A stretch of 64,000 nt of DNA from Shimia sp051201625 (GTDB taxonomy: Bacteria; Pseudomonadota; Alphaproteobacteria; Rhodobacterales; Rhodobacteraceae), in the NCBI RefSeq assembly GCF_051201625.1, contig NZ_CP179203.1, positions 3,224,001-3,288,000 of the forward strand. Direction: 5' to 3'. How positions within the stretch are numbered: position 1 is the stretch's first letter; every line of letters begins with the position of its first letter. Shown here one piece after another: positions 34,809 through 43,734 of this stretch. A program made the position numbers and the translations under genes. The notes under the pieces are model-generated. The model did not search any database. It worked only from the letters and a program-made list of their open reading frames with translations, and was not told where the DNA came from.

Positions 34809-35267
34809 TCAGTTGCTTGCTTCTTCCGCCTCAACTGCCGGGCCAACAGACACCAAATAGGCCCAAACGTTTGCACGATCGCCTTCCTTTTTCAGCTTAA
34901 ATGCCATCCCAGATTTTGCTTTTTTATCGTCCAAGTAGGTGCGCAAAAACTTCTTTGGATCTTCCACGTACGCGACAAAGTCCGCCTCATTCCATACCAA
35001 TCCCCCCTCGCCAGCGGCGATGATTGACTTTCCGTATTTAAATCCATCCAGATTACCTGCCTTACGCATATAAACACCGTACAGGTTGGGGCCGTTTCGT
35101 CCACCTTTCACAATGACATTTTCGTCTGCATCAATGATGGAGTGGCAAGCTTTACATTTCTTAAAAACCTTCGCTCCTGCGTCAGCATCGCCTGAGGCAT
35201 GACCATCTGCGAACATGGGCCCTGCAGCAAAGCAAACACCAAGAGCCGATAACAACAATTTTTTCAT
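34809..35267 (-). CDS. cycA: Cytochrome c2 (class I c-type cytochrome)
   Basis: A 152-residue periplasmic cytochrome with a signal peptide (MKKLLLSALGVCFAAGPMFA). The heme motif CKACH and the Met ligand in SGMAFKLKKEGDRANVWAYL are visible. Cytochrome c2 reduces the oxidised special pair of the reaction centre and links to the bc1 complex; with no pufC in the puf operon it is the obvious donor. ATG at 35267 follows AGAGGAG; the upstream ATG at 35297 is unlikely because it would spoil the signal peptide. Promoter region shared with bchG, with two PpsR boxes. Confidence 0.88.
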   Translation of the reverse strand: MKKLLLSALGVCFAAGPMFADGHASGDADAGAKVFKKCKACHSIIDADENVIVKGGRNGPNLYGVYMRKAGNLDGFKYGKSIIAAGEGGLVWNEADFVAYVEDPKKFLRTYLDDKKAKSGMAFKLKKEGDRANVWAYLVSVGPAVEAEEASN

Positions 35268-35366
35268 CCCATTTTCTCCTCTATCCAGCGCAAACACTGG
35301 TATGATTAACCCTCGCGGGAGCGTACTTAATGATGTCTAAGCTTATCATTGCGCACCTACCATGAA

Positions 35367-35384
35367 TGTCAATATTACTTTACA
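35367..35384. promoter_or_regulatory. PpsR box 1, cycA-bchG region
   Basis: TGT at 35367-35369 and ACA at 35382-35384, 12-bp spacer. It lies 35 bp from the second box on the bchG side and about 100 bp from the cycA start. Confidence 0.78.
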
Positions 35385-35401
35385 CTTGAATACTCATCGA
35401 C

Positions 35402-35419
35402 TGTAACGTTAAACTTACA
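35402..35419. promoter_or_regulatory. PpsR box 2, cycA-bchG region
   Basis: TGT at 35402-35404 and ACA at 35417-35419, only two bases before the bchG ATG. Binding here would block elongation or initiation of the bchG operon directly. Confidence 0.78.
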
Positions 35420-35421
35420 TA

Positions 35422-36321
35422 ATGACTGATATAGCAGCCCTGCCAAACAGAAGATTACCAGAGCCAAGTGCTATGTTGCGGCTAATCAAGCCAGTGACGT
35501 GGTTTCCGCCGATGTGGGCTTATTTGTGCGGCGTTGTATCTTCGGGTGCATCCCCCAACGGTCAGTGGGGATTTATCTTTTTAGGCATTCTGTTAGCCGG
35601 ACCCATTGTTTGCGGGATGAGCCAAGCAGCCAACGATTGGTGTGACCGTCATGTCGACGCCATAAATGAGCCACATCGCCCAATTCCATCTGGCCGAATT
35701 CCTGGGAAATGGGGCCTTTGGATTGCAATAGCCATGTCAGCGCTGTCACTTTTGGTTGGTGCGCAACTTGGGCCTTGGGGTTTTTACGCGACCATCTTTG
35801 GCGTCTTAGCCGCATGGGCCTATTCTGCAGAGCCTATTCGTCTGAAAAGATATGGCTGGTGGGGACCAGGGCTAGTTGGACTTTGTTATGAGGGTCTACC
35901 ATGGTTCACGGGCGCCGCTGTGATGTCCTTTCACGCACCAAGTTGGTCTATCATTATAATCGCAGCCCTCTACGCGATGGGGGCCCACGGAATCATGACC
36001 CTTAACGACTTCAAAGCTCTTGAAGGCGACCGCCAAATGAGTGTCAATTCTTTGCCCGTCACCCTTGGCCCTAAACGCGCCGCACGCGCAGCATGCTGGG
36101 TTATGACCCTACCCCAAGTCGCGGTAGTCGCATTTTTATTTTTTTGGGGGAAGCCGCTCTTTGCCACAGCTATCCTTGCACTAATTACTACCCAACTTTG
36201 GGCTATGAGTGTACTGCTACGCGACCCTAAGGCGCGTGCGCCATGGTACAACGGAACAGGCGTCGCGATGTATGTCACTGGCATGATGATTGCGGCTTTT
36301 GCACTAAGGAACCTGTTATGA
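35422..36321 (+). CDS. bchG: Bacteriochlorophyll synthase (geranylgeranyl transferase)
   Basis: A 299-residue UbiA-type prenyltransferase that esterifies bacteriochlorophyllide a with geranylgeranyl diphosphate. The Asp-rich motif DRHVDAINEPHRPIPSG (DxxxD type with NEPxRPIPSG) and a second TLNDFKALEGDRQ are present, with about eight membrane helices. The ATG at 35422 almost touches a PpsR box. Its stop overlaps the downstream carrier gene (ATGA). Confidence 0.95.
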   Translation: MTDIAALPNRRLPEPSAMLRLIKPVTWFPPMWAYLCGVVSSGASPNGQWGFIFLGILLAGPIVCGMSQAANDWCDRHVDAINEPHRPIPSGRIPGKWGLWIAIAMSALSLLVGAQLGPWGFYATIFGVLAAWAYSAEPIRLKRYGWWGPGLVGLCYEGLPWFTGAAVMSFHAPSWSIIIIAALYAMGAHGIMTLNDFKALEGDRQMSVNSLPVTLGPKRAARAACWVMTLPQVAVVAFLFFWGKPLFATAILALITTQLWAMSVLLRDPKARAPWYNGTGVAMYVTGMMIAAFALRNLL

Positions 36322-37604
36322 CACTTTCCTGGGTCCAAATTATACGCCTTGGTCTTGTTCAAATGGCTTTGGGCGCGATTGTAGTTTTAACTACGTCGAC
36401 ACTAAACCGCCTGATGGTAGTTGAATTCGCTTTGCCCGCCCTGTTACCCGGTGCCTTAGTTGGCCTCCATTATGGCATCCAATTGTCACGCCCACGGTGG
36501 GGTTTTACTTCTGATACTGGCGGCAACCGAACACGCTGGATCATTGGTGGGATGGTCGCTTTAGCGATTGGCGGAATTGGCGCAGCATTCGGAGTAACTC
36601 TTTTTACTATGAGCTTTAGCCTGGCGCTGGCAATATCCGTTCTGTCCTATGCTCTTATTGGACTCGGTGTCGGCGCCTCTGGCACGTCTCTACTGGCACT
36701 GCTTGCGACAGCCACTGCTCCTGATCGGCGTGCAGCCGCTGCATCCATCACATGGCTAATGATGATATTTGGTATCGCCATGACTGCGGGTTTAGCGGGT
36801 CAATTCCTTGACCCCTACTCTCCACAGCGTTTGCTCAGCGTAGTCACGGTAATCGCCATTGCGGCAATGCTGCTCACAATACTTGCGGTTGGCCGCATCG
36901 AAACCGGGGTCACTTGTACGCATGAACCGGACACAACTTCCTTTATGGATGGCTTGCGCGATATTTGGGCAGAACCCAAGACCCGCAATTTTACGCTCTT
37001 TGTGTTCCTGTCGATGAATGCTTACTTTATGCAAGAACTAATCCTTGAACCCTATGCAGGCCTCGTGTTCAACTTTACACCCGGAGAGTCTACTACACTT
37101 TCCGGTGCCCAAAATGGTGGTGTTTTTCTGGGTATGCTGACTGTTGGAACTGTCGCAACAGGCCTTAAAATTGGCACTCTTCGCGCTTGGGTGGTAGGAG
37201 GCTGCATAGGTTCCGGCTCAGCACTCTCTTTGATTTGCTTGACTGGTATAATACCGACACCGTTCAACTTCACCCACCTAGTTATCGCCTTGGGCTTCTT
37301 CAATGGCATGTTTGCCGTTGCCGCGATTGGCGCAATGATGGCACTGGCGTCCGAAGGGCGCAGACGACGCGAAGGCACGCGCATGGGGCTTTGGGGAGCC
37401 GCCCAAGCAATCGCTGCAGGCTTCGGCGGCCTCACAGGCGCTGTGCTCGTCGATCTGGCTCGCACGATCGCACCAGATGGCCAAGCTTTTGGTCTTGTCT
37501 TCGCTTTTGAGGCTTTACTATTTCTCGCCGCCGCTTTGATGGCTGCGCGCGTCATCGGAACTGCACGCGTACCCGAGAACGCGTCAATGGTCCCAGGAGA
37601 ATAA
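36318..37604 (+). CDS. PucC/BCH2-family membrane carrier (orf428 type)
   Basis: A 428-residue polytopic protein of the PucC/BCH2 family, the same length and place (between bchG and bchP) as orf428 of the Rhodobacter capsulatus cluster. STLNRLMVVEFALPALLPG and the C-terminal GTRMGLWGAAQAIAAGFGG are family features, with about 12 membrane segments. It is paralogous to lhaA in this window. Probably acts in pigment delivery to light-harvesting complexes; the exact role is unknown. Start at 36318 overlaps the bchG stop. Confidence 0.88.
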   Translation: MTLSWVQIIRLGLVQMALGAIVVLTTSTLNRLMVVEFALPALLPGALVGLHYGIQLSRPRWGFTSDTGGNRTRWIIGGMVALAIGGIGAAFGVTLFTMSFSLALAISVLSYALIGLGVGASGTSLLALLATATAPDRRAAAASITWLMMIFGIAMTAGLAGQFLDPYSPQRLLSVVTVIAIAAMLLTILAVGRIETGVTCTHEPDTTSFMDGLRDIWAEPKTRNFTLFVFLSMNAYFMQELILEPYAGLVFNFTPGESTTLSGAQNGGVFLGMLTVGTVATGLKIGTLRAWVVGGCIGSGSALSLICLTGIIPTPFNFTHLVIALGFFNGMFAVAAIGAMMALASEGRRRREGTRMGLWGAAQAIAAGFGGLTGAVLVDLARTIAPDGQAFGLVFAFEALLFLAAALMAARVIGTARVPENASMVPGE

Positions 37605-37606
37605 CT

Positions 37607-38785
37607 ATGTTTGATGTTGTCGTTATCGGAGGCGGCCCAGCTGGGGCCACAGCAGCAGAGGACCTTGCCCGATCAGGCAAAAAAGTCGCGATAATTGATC
37701 GGGAAGGACGTGTGAAGCCCTGCGGTGGAGCCATTCCTCCACGCTTGATTGAGGACTTCTTGATCCCAGACGAACAACTTGTTGCAAAGGTCACTACAGC
37801 GCGCATGATCTCGCCCACTGGGCGTCAGGTCGACATCCCAATCGAAAACGGCTTTGTCGGCATGGTAGACCGAAAGGATTTCGACCCATTCCTGCGTCAA
37901 AGAGCACGTCAAGCCGGTGCGCATAGTATCACCGGCACTTATCTTAGGATTGAGCGTGATTTGGGCCAAACAAATGTAATCTACCGCGATAAAACTACTG
38001 GCGAAGAGCGCACACTGCCCACGAGATTGATTATCGGTGCCGATGGCGCCCGTTCAAAAGTGGCAAAGTCCGAGGTGCCGGGAGGTGACAAGATACCTTA
38101 CGTCATAGCCTATCACGAAATCATCGAGGCTCCCACCGCCAGCGCCTTGTACGATCCGTTACGATGTGACGTGATTTATGACGGCACAATTTCTCCCGAT
38201 TTTTACGGGTGGGTATTTCCACATGGTAAGTCCACCAGCGTTGGCATGGGCACAGGCATTGAGGGGATCGACCTGAAGAAGGCTACTGCCGACCTGCGTA
38301 CTGCCTCCGGCCTTAACGAGTGTAAAACTATCCGACGAGAGGGCGCACCAATACCACTTAAGCCAATGGATCGTTGGGATAATGGCCGCGATGTAATCCT
38401 TGCTGGCGACGCCGCAGGCGTGGTGGCTCCCTCTTCGGGTGAAGGAATTTATTACGCGATGCTGAGCGGTCGTGTTGCAGCAACTGCCGCTTGCACCTTT
38501 CTGGCATCAGGCCGCGTCAAGGACTTTTTGCTAGCTCGAAAGTTGTTCATGCGAGAACATAAGAGTGTGTTCAAGGTGCTAGGCGCTATGCAAAATGCCT
38601 ATTATCGAGATGATGACAGGCGTGAGAGATTTGTCTCTCTTTGCCATGATGTAGATGTACAGAAACTAACGTTCGAAGCCTACATGAACAAACGATTAAT
38701 CAAGGCACGTCCCATGGCACATTTGAAAATTGGGCTGAAGAATCTGGCGCATTTAACGCGACTGGTTTCGGCCAATCACATCTAA
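37607..38785 (+). CDS. bchP: Geranylgeranyl reductase BchP
   Basis: A 392-residue FAD-dependent reductase that saturates three double bonds of geranylgeranyl-bacteriochlorophyll to phytyl. The FAD motif VIGGGPAGATAAEDLARSG and the second nucleotide segment VILAGDAAGVVAPSSGEGI are visible. It starts two bases after the preceding stop and shares one base with idi, so bchG, the carrier gene, bchP and idi form one operon. Confidence 0.95.
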   Translation: MFDVVVIGGGPAGATAAEDLARSGKKVAIIDREGRVKPCGGAIPPRLIEDFLIPDEQLVAKVTTARMISPTGRQVDIPIENGFVGMVDRKDFDPFLRQRARQAGAHSITGTYLRIERDLGQTNVIYRDKTTGEERTLPTRLIIGADGARSKVAKSEVPGGDKIPYVIAYHEIIEAPTASALYDPLRCDVIYDGTISPDFYGWVFPHGKSTSVGMGTGIEGIDLKKATADLRTASGLNECKTIRREGAPIPLKPMDRWDNGRDVILAGDAAGVVAPSSGEGIYYAMLSGRVAATAACTFLASGRVKDFLLARKLFMREHKSVFKVLGAMQNAYYRDDDRRERFVSLCHDVDVQKLTFEAYMNKRLIKARPMAHLKIGLKNLAHLTRLVSANHI

Positions 38786-39306
38786 TGGAGACCATGATTC
38801 CAGCCTGGGTAGATGGCACATTGCAACCAGTTGAAAAGCTTATCGCACATCAGCATGGGTTGCGGCACAAAGCCGTTTCCGTATTTGTAATGGCAGGAGA
38901 ACGCATCTTGCTGCAACAACGTGCTCTAGAAAAGTATCATACCCCAGGTCTTTGGGCCAACACCTGCTGCACACATCCAAACTGGAACGAGGAGTCCGCT
39001 CGCTGCGCTACTCGACGGCTGCATGAAGAACTTGGTATCCAAGCCCTTCAAACCAAACACGTTGGGCAGGTGGAGTATCGTGCCGAGGTTGGTAACGGCT
39101 TAGTAGAACATGAACTGGTTGAAGTATATGTTGCTGAAGCAAGTTCTGATTTAGCCCTTGTGCCAAATCCCCAAGAGGTTTTGGCGACGCGCTGGATCAC
39201 ACGTTCACAATTGCTGGCAGAATTGAAAACTAAACCTGTCTCATTCACACCGTGGCTGCATATTTACATGAACAAGCATAGCGAAATGATTTTTTCAAAA
39301 TCATGA
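38785..39306 (+). CDS. idi: Isopentenyl-diphosphate delta-isomerase, type 1
   Basis: A 173-residue Nudix-fold isomerase that balances IPP and DMAPP for carotenoid and phytol chains. The active-site Cys segment ANTCCTHPNWNEE and Glu-containing EHELVEVYVAEA are conserved. It overlaps the bchP stop by one base and the end of dxs (opposite strand) by six bases. The convergent placing of idi and dxs puts both isoprenoid-supply genes inside the cluster. Confidence 0.92.
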   Translation: METMIPAWVDGTLQPVEKLIAHQHGLRHKAVSVFVMAGERILLQQRALEKYHTPGLWANTCCTHPNWNEESARCATRRLHEELGIQALQTKHVGQVEYRAEVGNGLVEHELVEVYVAEASSDLALVPNPQEVLATRWITRSQLLAELKTKPVSFTPWLHIYMNKHSEMIFSKS

Positions 39307-41211
39307 GAGTACGGTCACTGGTTGACATTGCAGCGCCTGCAGAGCGGTTGCAGCTATATCTGTCGCCGTCAGTCCAGCATCTGCATACATTGCATCGGGT
39401 GCAGCTTGATTGATGAACCGATCTGGCAATGTCATCGTGCGCACTGCAAGATGACCATCTAACAATCCTTCTTTGGCAAGATATTGCAACACCATAGCGC
39501 CAAATCCACCCATCGCGCCCTGCTCCACGGTGATCAGCGCTTTATGATGTTTCACTAACTGGCGGATCAATGAATGATCCAAAGGTTTGGCAAAACGCGC
39601 ATCTGCTACAGTGGTGGACAGGCCTTGGGCTTCAATCAACGCGCTTGCCTTCAGGCATTCCTCAAGATGCGCCCCAAACGATAGGATTGCGATATCACTG
39701 CCTTCAACAACCAATCGCCCTTTACCGATAGTCAGCACCTCACCAATTTCAGGCAAAATAGTACCGGTACCCGTTCCACGTGGATAGCGAAACGCAATAG
39801 GCCCAGCATCATGAGCCGCCGCAGTTGCCACCATGTGCACAAGCTCCGCCTCATCTGCAGCAGCCATAAGAGTCATATTTGGCAAACCAGACAGATACCC
39901 CACATCAAAGGCACCCGCATGGGTCGCTCCATCTGCACCAACGAGACCGGCGCGATCTATTGCAAAGCGTACGGGAAGATTCTGGAGCGCAACGTCATGT
40001 ACTATTTGGTCATAAGCACGTTGAAGAAAAGTTGAATAAATTGCACAAAACGGCTTCATTCCTGCAGCCGCCAAACCTGCAGCAAACGTTACCCCGTGCT
40101 GCTCTGCCATACCCACATCAAACGTCCGCGCCGGGAATTGCTTGGCGAAAATATCCATACCCGTTCCCGATGGCATTGCCGCGGTAACTCCTACAATGCG
40201 GCTATCTGTTTTAGCTAAATCACTTAAAGCAGTTCCAAAAACTTTAGTGTAGCTGGGCGCATTGGCTTTACCTTTAGATTGTTGCCCAGTTTCCACGTTG
40301 AATGCTGAGACACCATGATACCGATCAGCAGCTTTTTCGGCTGGCGCGTAACCTTTGCCCTTCACTGTACAGCAGTGGATTAACACAGGTCCGGTGGCGC
40401 GGGCGCGAGCTGCGCGTAATACCGGCAGCAATTGTTCCAAATCGTGTCCGTTAATCGGTCCAATATATTGGAACCCTAACGCTTCAAACAACGTTTCATT
40501 CGAGCCCATGACTCCGGTGACAAGCTCCTTCGCTCGGCGAGCGTGCGCACGCAGTGGCCCCGGCATGGCAGCCTCAAAATCTGCACCCAGCGTCTTGATG
40601 TCAGGTGCTGAAGATCGCGTCAATTCCGAAATATAAGCCGACATCGCACCAACTGGAGGAGCAATACTCATTTCATTGTCATTCAAAATTACGAACATCC
40701 GCCGCCCTTCGGCACCAGCGTTGTTCATCGCCTCATACGCCATCCCAGCGCTGATTGAACCATCTCCAATAATAGCGACGGCATCCCCCGTCGGCAGCCC
40801 CATATCACGTGCGACTGTGAATCCCATCGCTGCAGAAATAGAGGTTGCCGCATGAGCTGCGCCAAACGGGTCAAATTCGCTCTCACTGCGCTTGGTAAAG
40901 CCTGAGAGGCCGTCTTCTTTACGCAAAGTTTTCATCATAGCGCGCCGTCCCGTCAACACTTTGTGCGGATAGCATTGATGTCCAACGTCCCAGATCAACT
41001 TATCTCTAGGCGTGTCGAACACCGCATGAAGCGCAATCGTTAATTCCACAACGCCTAAAGACGAACCTAGATGCCCCCCTGTCTGGGCCACGGAGTGTAT
41101 AATTTCTGTTCGAAGTTCATTTGCCAGTAAGGTTAGGTCTGCATCGGCTAGACCCTTCAGGTCAGCGGGCCCTGCGATGCGATCCAGTAATGATGAATTC
41201 GAGCTAGTCAT
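39301..41211 (-). CDS. dxs: 1-deoxy-D-xylulose-5-phosphate synthase
   Basis: A 636-residue thiamine-diphosphate enzyme that starts the MEP isoprenoid path from pyruvate and glyceraldehyde 3-phosphate. IWDVGHQCYPHKVLTGRR, the ThDP motif IIGDGSISAGMAYEAMNNAG, and DRAGLVGADGATHAGAFD are conserved. It lies downstream of pufX on the same strand, as in Rhodobacter, separated by 206 bp with two hairpins; it may be served partly by read-through from puf. Confidence 0.96.
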   Translation of the reverse strand: MTSSNSSLLDRIAGPADLKGLADADLTLLANELRTEIIHSVAQTGGHLGSSLGVVELTIALHAVFDTPRDKLIWDVGHQCYPHKVLTGRRAMMKTLRKEDGLSGFTKRSESEFDPFGAAHAATSISAAMGFTVARDMGLPTGDAVAIIGDGSISAGMAYEAMNNAGAEGRRMFVILNDNEMSIAPPVGAMSAYISELTRSSAPDIKTLGADFEAAMPGPLRAHARRAKELVTGVMGSNETLFEALGFQYIGPINGHDLEQLLPVLRAARARATGPVLIHCCTVKGKGYAPAEKAADRYHGVSAFNVETGQQSKGKANAPSYTKVFGTALSDLAKTDSRIVGVTAAMPSGTGMDIFAKQFPARTFDVGMAEQHGVTFAAGLAAAGMKPFCAIYSTFLQRAYDQIVHDVALQNLPVRFAIDRAGLVGADGATHAGAFDVGYLSGLPNMTLMAAADEAELVHMVATAAAHDAGPIAFRYPRGTGTGTILPEIGEVLTIGKGRLVVEGSDIAILSFGAHLEECLKASALIEAQGLSTTVADARFAKPLDHSLIRQLVKHHKALITVEQGAMGGFGAMVLQYLAKEGLLDGHLAVRTMTLPDRFINQAAPDAMYADAGLTATDIAATALQALQCQPVTVLS

Positions 41212-41242
41212 AACAACAGATTCTCGCGTCTTGTTTGCTTAC

Positions 41243-41310
41243 CCTGTTGGCCGGGGAACAGATGCTGTCACAGTTAACTTGACCGACATCTGCCTCCCGT
41301 AGCCAACAGG
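41243..41310 (-). repeat. Long branched hairpin between pufX and dxs
   Basis: CCTGTTGGC (41243-41251) pairs with GCCAACAGG (41302-41310); CGGG (41252-41255) with CCCG (41296-41299); CAGATG (41259-41264) with CATCTG (41287-41292). The result is a long, interrupted stem in the puf 3' region / dxs leader. No U-tract is seen. It could be part of a 3'-derived small RNA like PcrX of Rhodobacter; that is inference. Confidence 0.6.
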
Positions 41311-41337
41311 AAAATCAGGATATCAAGACCCCGATGC

Positions 41338-41370
41338 TTCCGGCTATTTCAGGGACTAGAACAGCCGGAA
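41338..41370 (-). repeat. Hairpin downstream of pufX
   Basis: TTCCGGCT (41338-41345) pairs with AGCCGGAA (41363-41370), an 8-bp G/C-rich stem with a 17-nt loop, about 48 bp past the pufX stop. Likely marks or protects the 3' end of puf messages. Confidence 0.6.
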
Positions 41371-41417
41371 TATGTAGTTCAAGGTTCTATTTAGAGGCCC
41401 CTGAACAATCTTTAGAC

Positions 41418-41651
41418 CTATACTAAGTAAGTATGGTTTATGTAGTACGAGTACGGTGTTGGATCCTCTGTTTCGCGTGCTTCGTCAGGCAGCAACGAGC
41501 CGAGCCAAAACATTGCGGAAATCAGGAACCAAAGCGTGAGGCAAACAATAGCTGCATACCCAGCACCCTTGAGCATCAACGATAAAACGTCCCCACTAAG
41601 GCTGAGCCTTCGGCTTTCACCGCGCATCAGATATTCATGATTCTCGCTCAT
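41418..41651 (-). CDS. pufX: PufX-like intrinsic membrane protein
   Basis: A 77-residue protein directly after pufM, with one transmembrane helix at about residues 31-55. The core MLKGAGYAA...LLP at residues 26-55 aligns by eye with the MMKGAGWAG...MLP core of Rhodobacter PufX, which opens the LH1 ring for quinone exchange. Size and place also fit. Most other Roseobacter-type puf operons end with pufC instead; no pufC is seen. The N- and C-termini diverge from Rhodobacter PufX, so the call depends on the helix and on position. Confidence 0.8.
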   Translation of the reverse strand: MSENHEYLMRGESRRLSLSGDVLSLMLKGAGYAAIVCLTLWFLISAMFWLGSLLPDEARETEDPTPYSYYINHTYLV

Positions 41652-41665
41652 TTTAAATCTCCTTA

Positions 41666-42589
41666 TTAATCGAGCGGCGCATAACCGTGCTCTTGAGCCC
41701 AGACGAACCAGTTATCTACTACCGTACCCGTAAGCAGGATTCCGATACCGCCAGTGAGAGTTGTTAGTACTGCAAACCACCAAGCCCAGCGGTGAATACC
41801 TTCCATGGTGGCATTGAATCCCATAGTCCAACGCCAGAATAAGGCCGCACGTTCGGACGCAGTCCCACGGTCCACAATCTGCTCGATCTCACGCTCCCCC
41901 CCATAACGGCTTACCGCAAGGATTGTAGCGCCATGCATCGCAAACAACAGCGCAGAGCCATATAGAAATGCGATCGAAAGAGCGTGAAACGGATTGTAGA
42001 ACAGGTTGCCATAGGTCAACGAGAACAGGTTGGTCCAATCGAGGTGACTAAACACGCCATAAGGCACTGCCTCAGACCAAGAACCCATCATGATGGGTCT
42101 GATCAAACCCAGGACAAGGAACAACCATATTGCAGACGCGAATGCCCATGAAACATGTTTGCCCAGCCCCAGCTCCTCTGCGCGAAGATAGGTTCTAATC
42201 CACCACGAAATTACAGAAACCAGTAAGAAAAAAGAAGCAATTAGCCACCATCCGCCCTCATTCAGAGGAGCCATACCTAGTCCATATTCTTCCGCGGGTG
42301 GTTCCAATGACAGCCAAAACAGTTCTCGTAAAAATAACGCGGGGGAGTAATCAACTTGCGCCCAGTAATTCATGCCGATGATGAAAAACCAAATTAAGCC
42401 AGTAGCCATTGAGACAAGCCCAAATGTTCCGAGGTAGATAGGCCCCAGCTGCGCATTACCGAACCAACCTAGAGTTTTGGAAAACCGCGCGTTTTTGGTG
42501 CGTTCGCGATCAAGTGTGCCCGCAGGATCAATACCCATTTCGGCTGGGCCTTGCACCTGAACCTGTGTGAAGATGTTTTGATATTCCAT
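41666..42589 (-). CDS. pufM: Photosynthetic reaction centre M subunit
   Basis: A 307-residue RC-M with five membrane helices. EYQNIFTQVQVQGP is the conserved start, FYNPFHALSIAFLYGSALLFAMHGATIL holds a bacteriochlorophyll-binding His and an iron-ligand His, and ERAALFWRWTMGFNATMEG is the QA side with the iron ligand Glu nearby. The ATG at 42589 follows GAGAGGAT; the longer frame from 42619 overlaps pufL and is rejected. Gap to pufL is 14 bp. Confidence 0.97.
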   Translation of the reverse strand: MEYQNIFTQVQVQGPAEMGIDPAGTLDRERTKNARFSKTLGWFGNAQLGPIYLGTFGLVSMATGLIWFFIIGMNYWAQVDYSPALFLRELFWLSLEPPAEEYGLGMAPLNEGGWWLIASFFLLVSVISWWIRTYLRAEELGLGKHVSWAFASAIWLFLVLGLIRPIMMGSWSEAVPYGVFSHLDWTNLFSLTYGNLFYNPFHALSIAFLYGSALLFAMHGATILAVSRYGGEREIEQIVDRGTASERAALFWRWTMGFNATMEGIHRWAWWFAVLTTLTGGIGILLTGTVVDNWFVWAQEHGYAPLD

Positions 42590-42603
42590 GTTTCTATCCT
42601 CTC

Positions 42604-43434
42604 CTACAGATCTGCCCACCAGGGCAATTCAGCGTACCAGTCCCACCAGCTAGACCACGAGTCAAACCAGATGGTGCCAGAAATTACGATGCAAATAGCA
42701 CTCCAGACAACTGCGCTCAGCGCTAGAAAGAGCCCCAAACGATGAATACCCAATGGCCCAATGGAATAGCCAATCAAGTCGCGAAAATAGGTGTCCTCGT
42801 GATCGGGAGTTCCGATGGTCTTATCTTTGCCGGGGTTGACTGCAGACAACACCAACGAGCCATGTAACGCCAGCGCTAAACAGGTTGTGAAGAAAAACGT
42901 GATCGCCACCATATGGGCAGGATTATAATGGAAATTTCCGTAAGCGTATCCAACGTTGTTCACCCAATCGAGATGACTAAATATTCCGTACGGAAATCCA
43001 TGCCCCCAAGCACCCAGCAAAATTGGACGAATAATCACCAGCGTGACATAAGCCAAAATGGCAATTCCAAAGGCGAAAGGCACGTGGTAACCCATTCCCA
43101 ACTTGCGACAAATTTCAACCTCTCGCATCATCCAACTTAAGAATGCAAAAGTAGCGCAGAACGTAATAGCCTGCCAAAGCCCTCCGTCCGCAAGAGGCGC
43201 AATACCAAGTCCAACATCAAGGCTAGGCGGGTTGATTGAAATCAACCAAGGGTTCCATGTATTTCCAAGCGCAGCACCATAAAATATTAAAAAGGTACCC
43301 AGTGCGGCAAAAAAAATTGTGGTTACACCGAAAAAACCTACGTAAAATGGACCCACCCAGAAATCGAACAGGTCACCACCAACCAAAGTACCTCCACGGA
43401 CTCGGTATTTCCTCTCGAAGCTGAGCAAAGCCAT
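42604..43434 (-). CDS. pufL: Photosynthetic reaction centre L subunit
   Basis: A 276-residue RC-L with five membrane helices. LLSFERKYRVRGGTLVGGDLF at the N-terminus, FHYNPAHMVAITFFFTTCLALALHGSLVLSA (pigment and iron His residues) and YFRDLIGYSIGPLGIHRLGL (QB-site and iron ligand region) are conserved. With PufM and PuhA it forms the charge-separating core. It is preceded by a 120-bp pufA-pufL gap with a strong hairpin. Confidence 0.97.
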   Translation of the reverse strand: MALLSFERKYRVRGGTLVGGDLFDFWVGPFYVGFFGVTTIFFAALGTFLIFYGAALGNTWNPWLISINPPSLDVGLGIAPLADGGLWQAITFCATFAFLSWMMREVEICRKLGMGYHVPFAFGIAILAYVTLVIIRPILLGAWGHGFPYGIFSHLDWVNNVGYAYGNFHYNPAHMVAITFFFTTCLALALHGSLVLSAVNPGKDKTIGTPDHEDTYFRDLIGYSIGPLGIHRLGLFLALSAVVWSAICIVISGTIWFDSWSSWWDWYAELPWWADL

Positions 43435-43501
43435 CTTCTTTTCTCCCTATCATACCCCAATGCTTTTAAAGCGTAGGCACGTACAAGTTACTCGTTTGTT
43501 T

Positions 43502-43537
43502 GCTGTGGGCGGCATGCATATGCGTGTCGCCCACAGC
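43502..43537 (-). repeat. Intercistronic hairpin pufA-pufL
   Basis: GCTGTGGGCG (43502-43511) pairs with CGCCCACAGC (43528-43537), a perfect 10-bp stem with a 16-nt loop that can fold further (GCAT...). It sits 20 bp past the pufA stop. Hairpins at this place in Rhodobacter protect pufBA mRNA from 3' decay and give more LH1 than RC protein; the same role is likely here. Confidence 0.8.
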
Positions 43538-43557
43538 TATTTTTCGTGCGTCGAGTG

Positions 43558-43722
43558 TTACTCTTCAGCAGCAACGCCAAATGCGCGATCGAACCAATTT
43601 GTCGCCGGGTTGCTGAGCAAAACGAGATGAATCATTGCTGCCAGCAAAAACAGGAAAACTCCCTGTGCCACAAACACGCGGCGCGGATCAAAAATCAGCC
43701 AGATTTTGTAAAACTGTGCCAT
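43558..43722 (-). CDS. pufA: LH1 antenna alpha polypeptide
   Basis: A 54-residue single-helix protein, too short for usual ORF calling. It starts MAQFYKIWLIFDPRRVF and carries the bacteriochlorophyll ligand His32 in AAMIHLVLLS. The last residues (GVAAEE) are probably trimmed or periplasmic. The ATG at 43722 lies 12 bp after the pufB stop with GAGGAG in between. With PufB it forms the LH1 ring around the reaction centre. Confidence 0.95.
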   Translation of the reverse strand: MAQFYKIWLIFDPRRVFVAQGVFLFLLAAMIHLVLLSNPATNWFDRAFGVAAEE

Positions 43723-43734
43723 TCTCGGTTCTCC

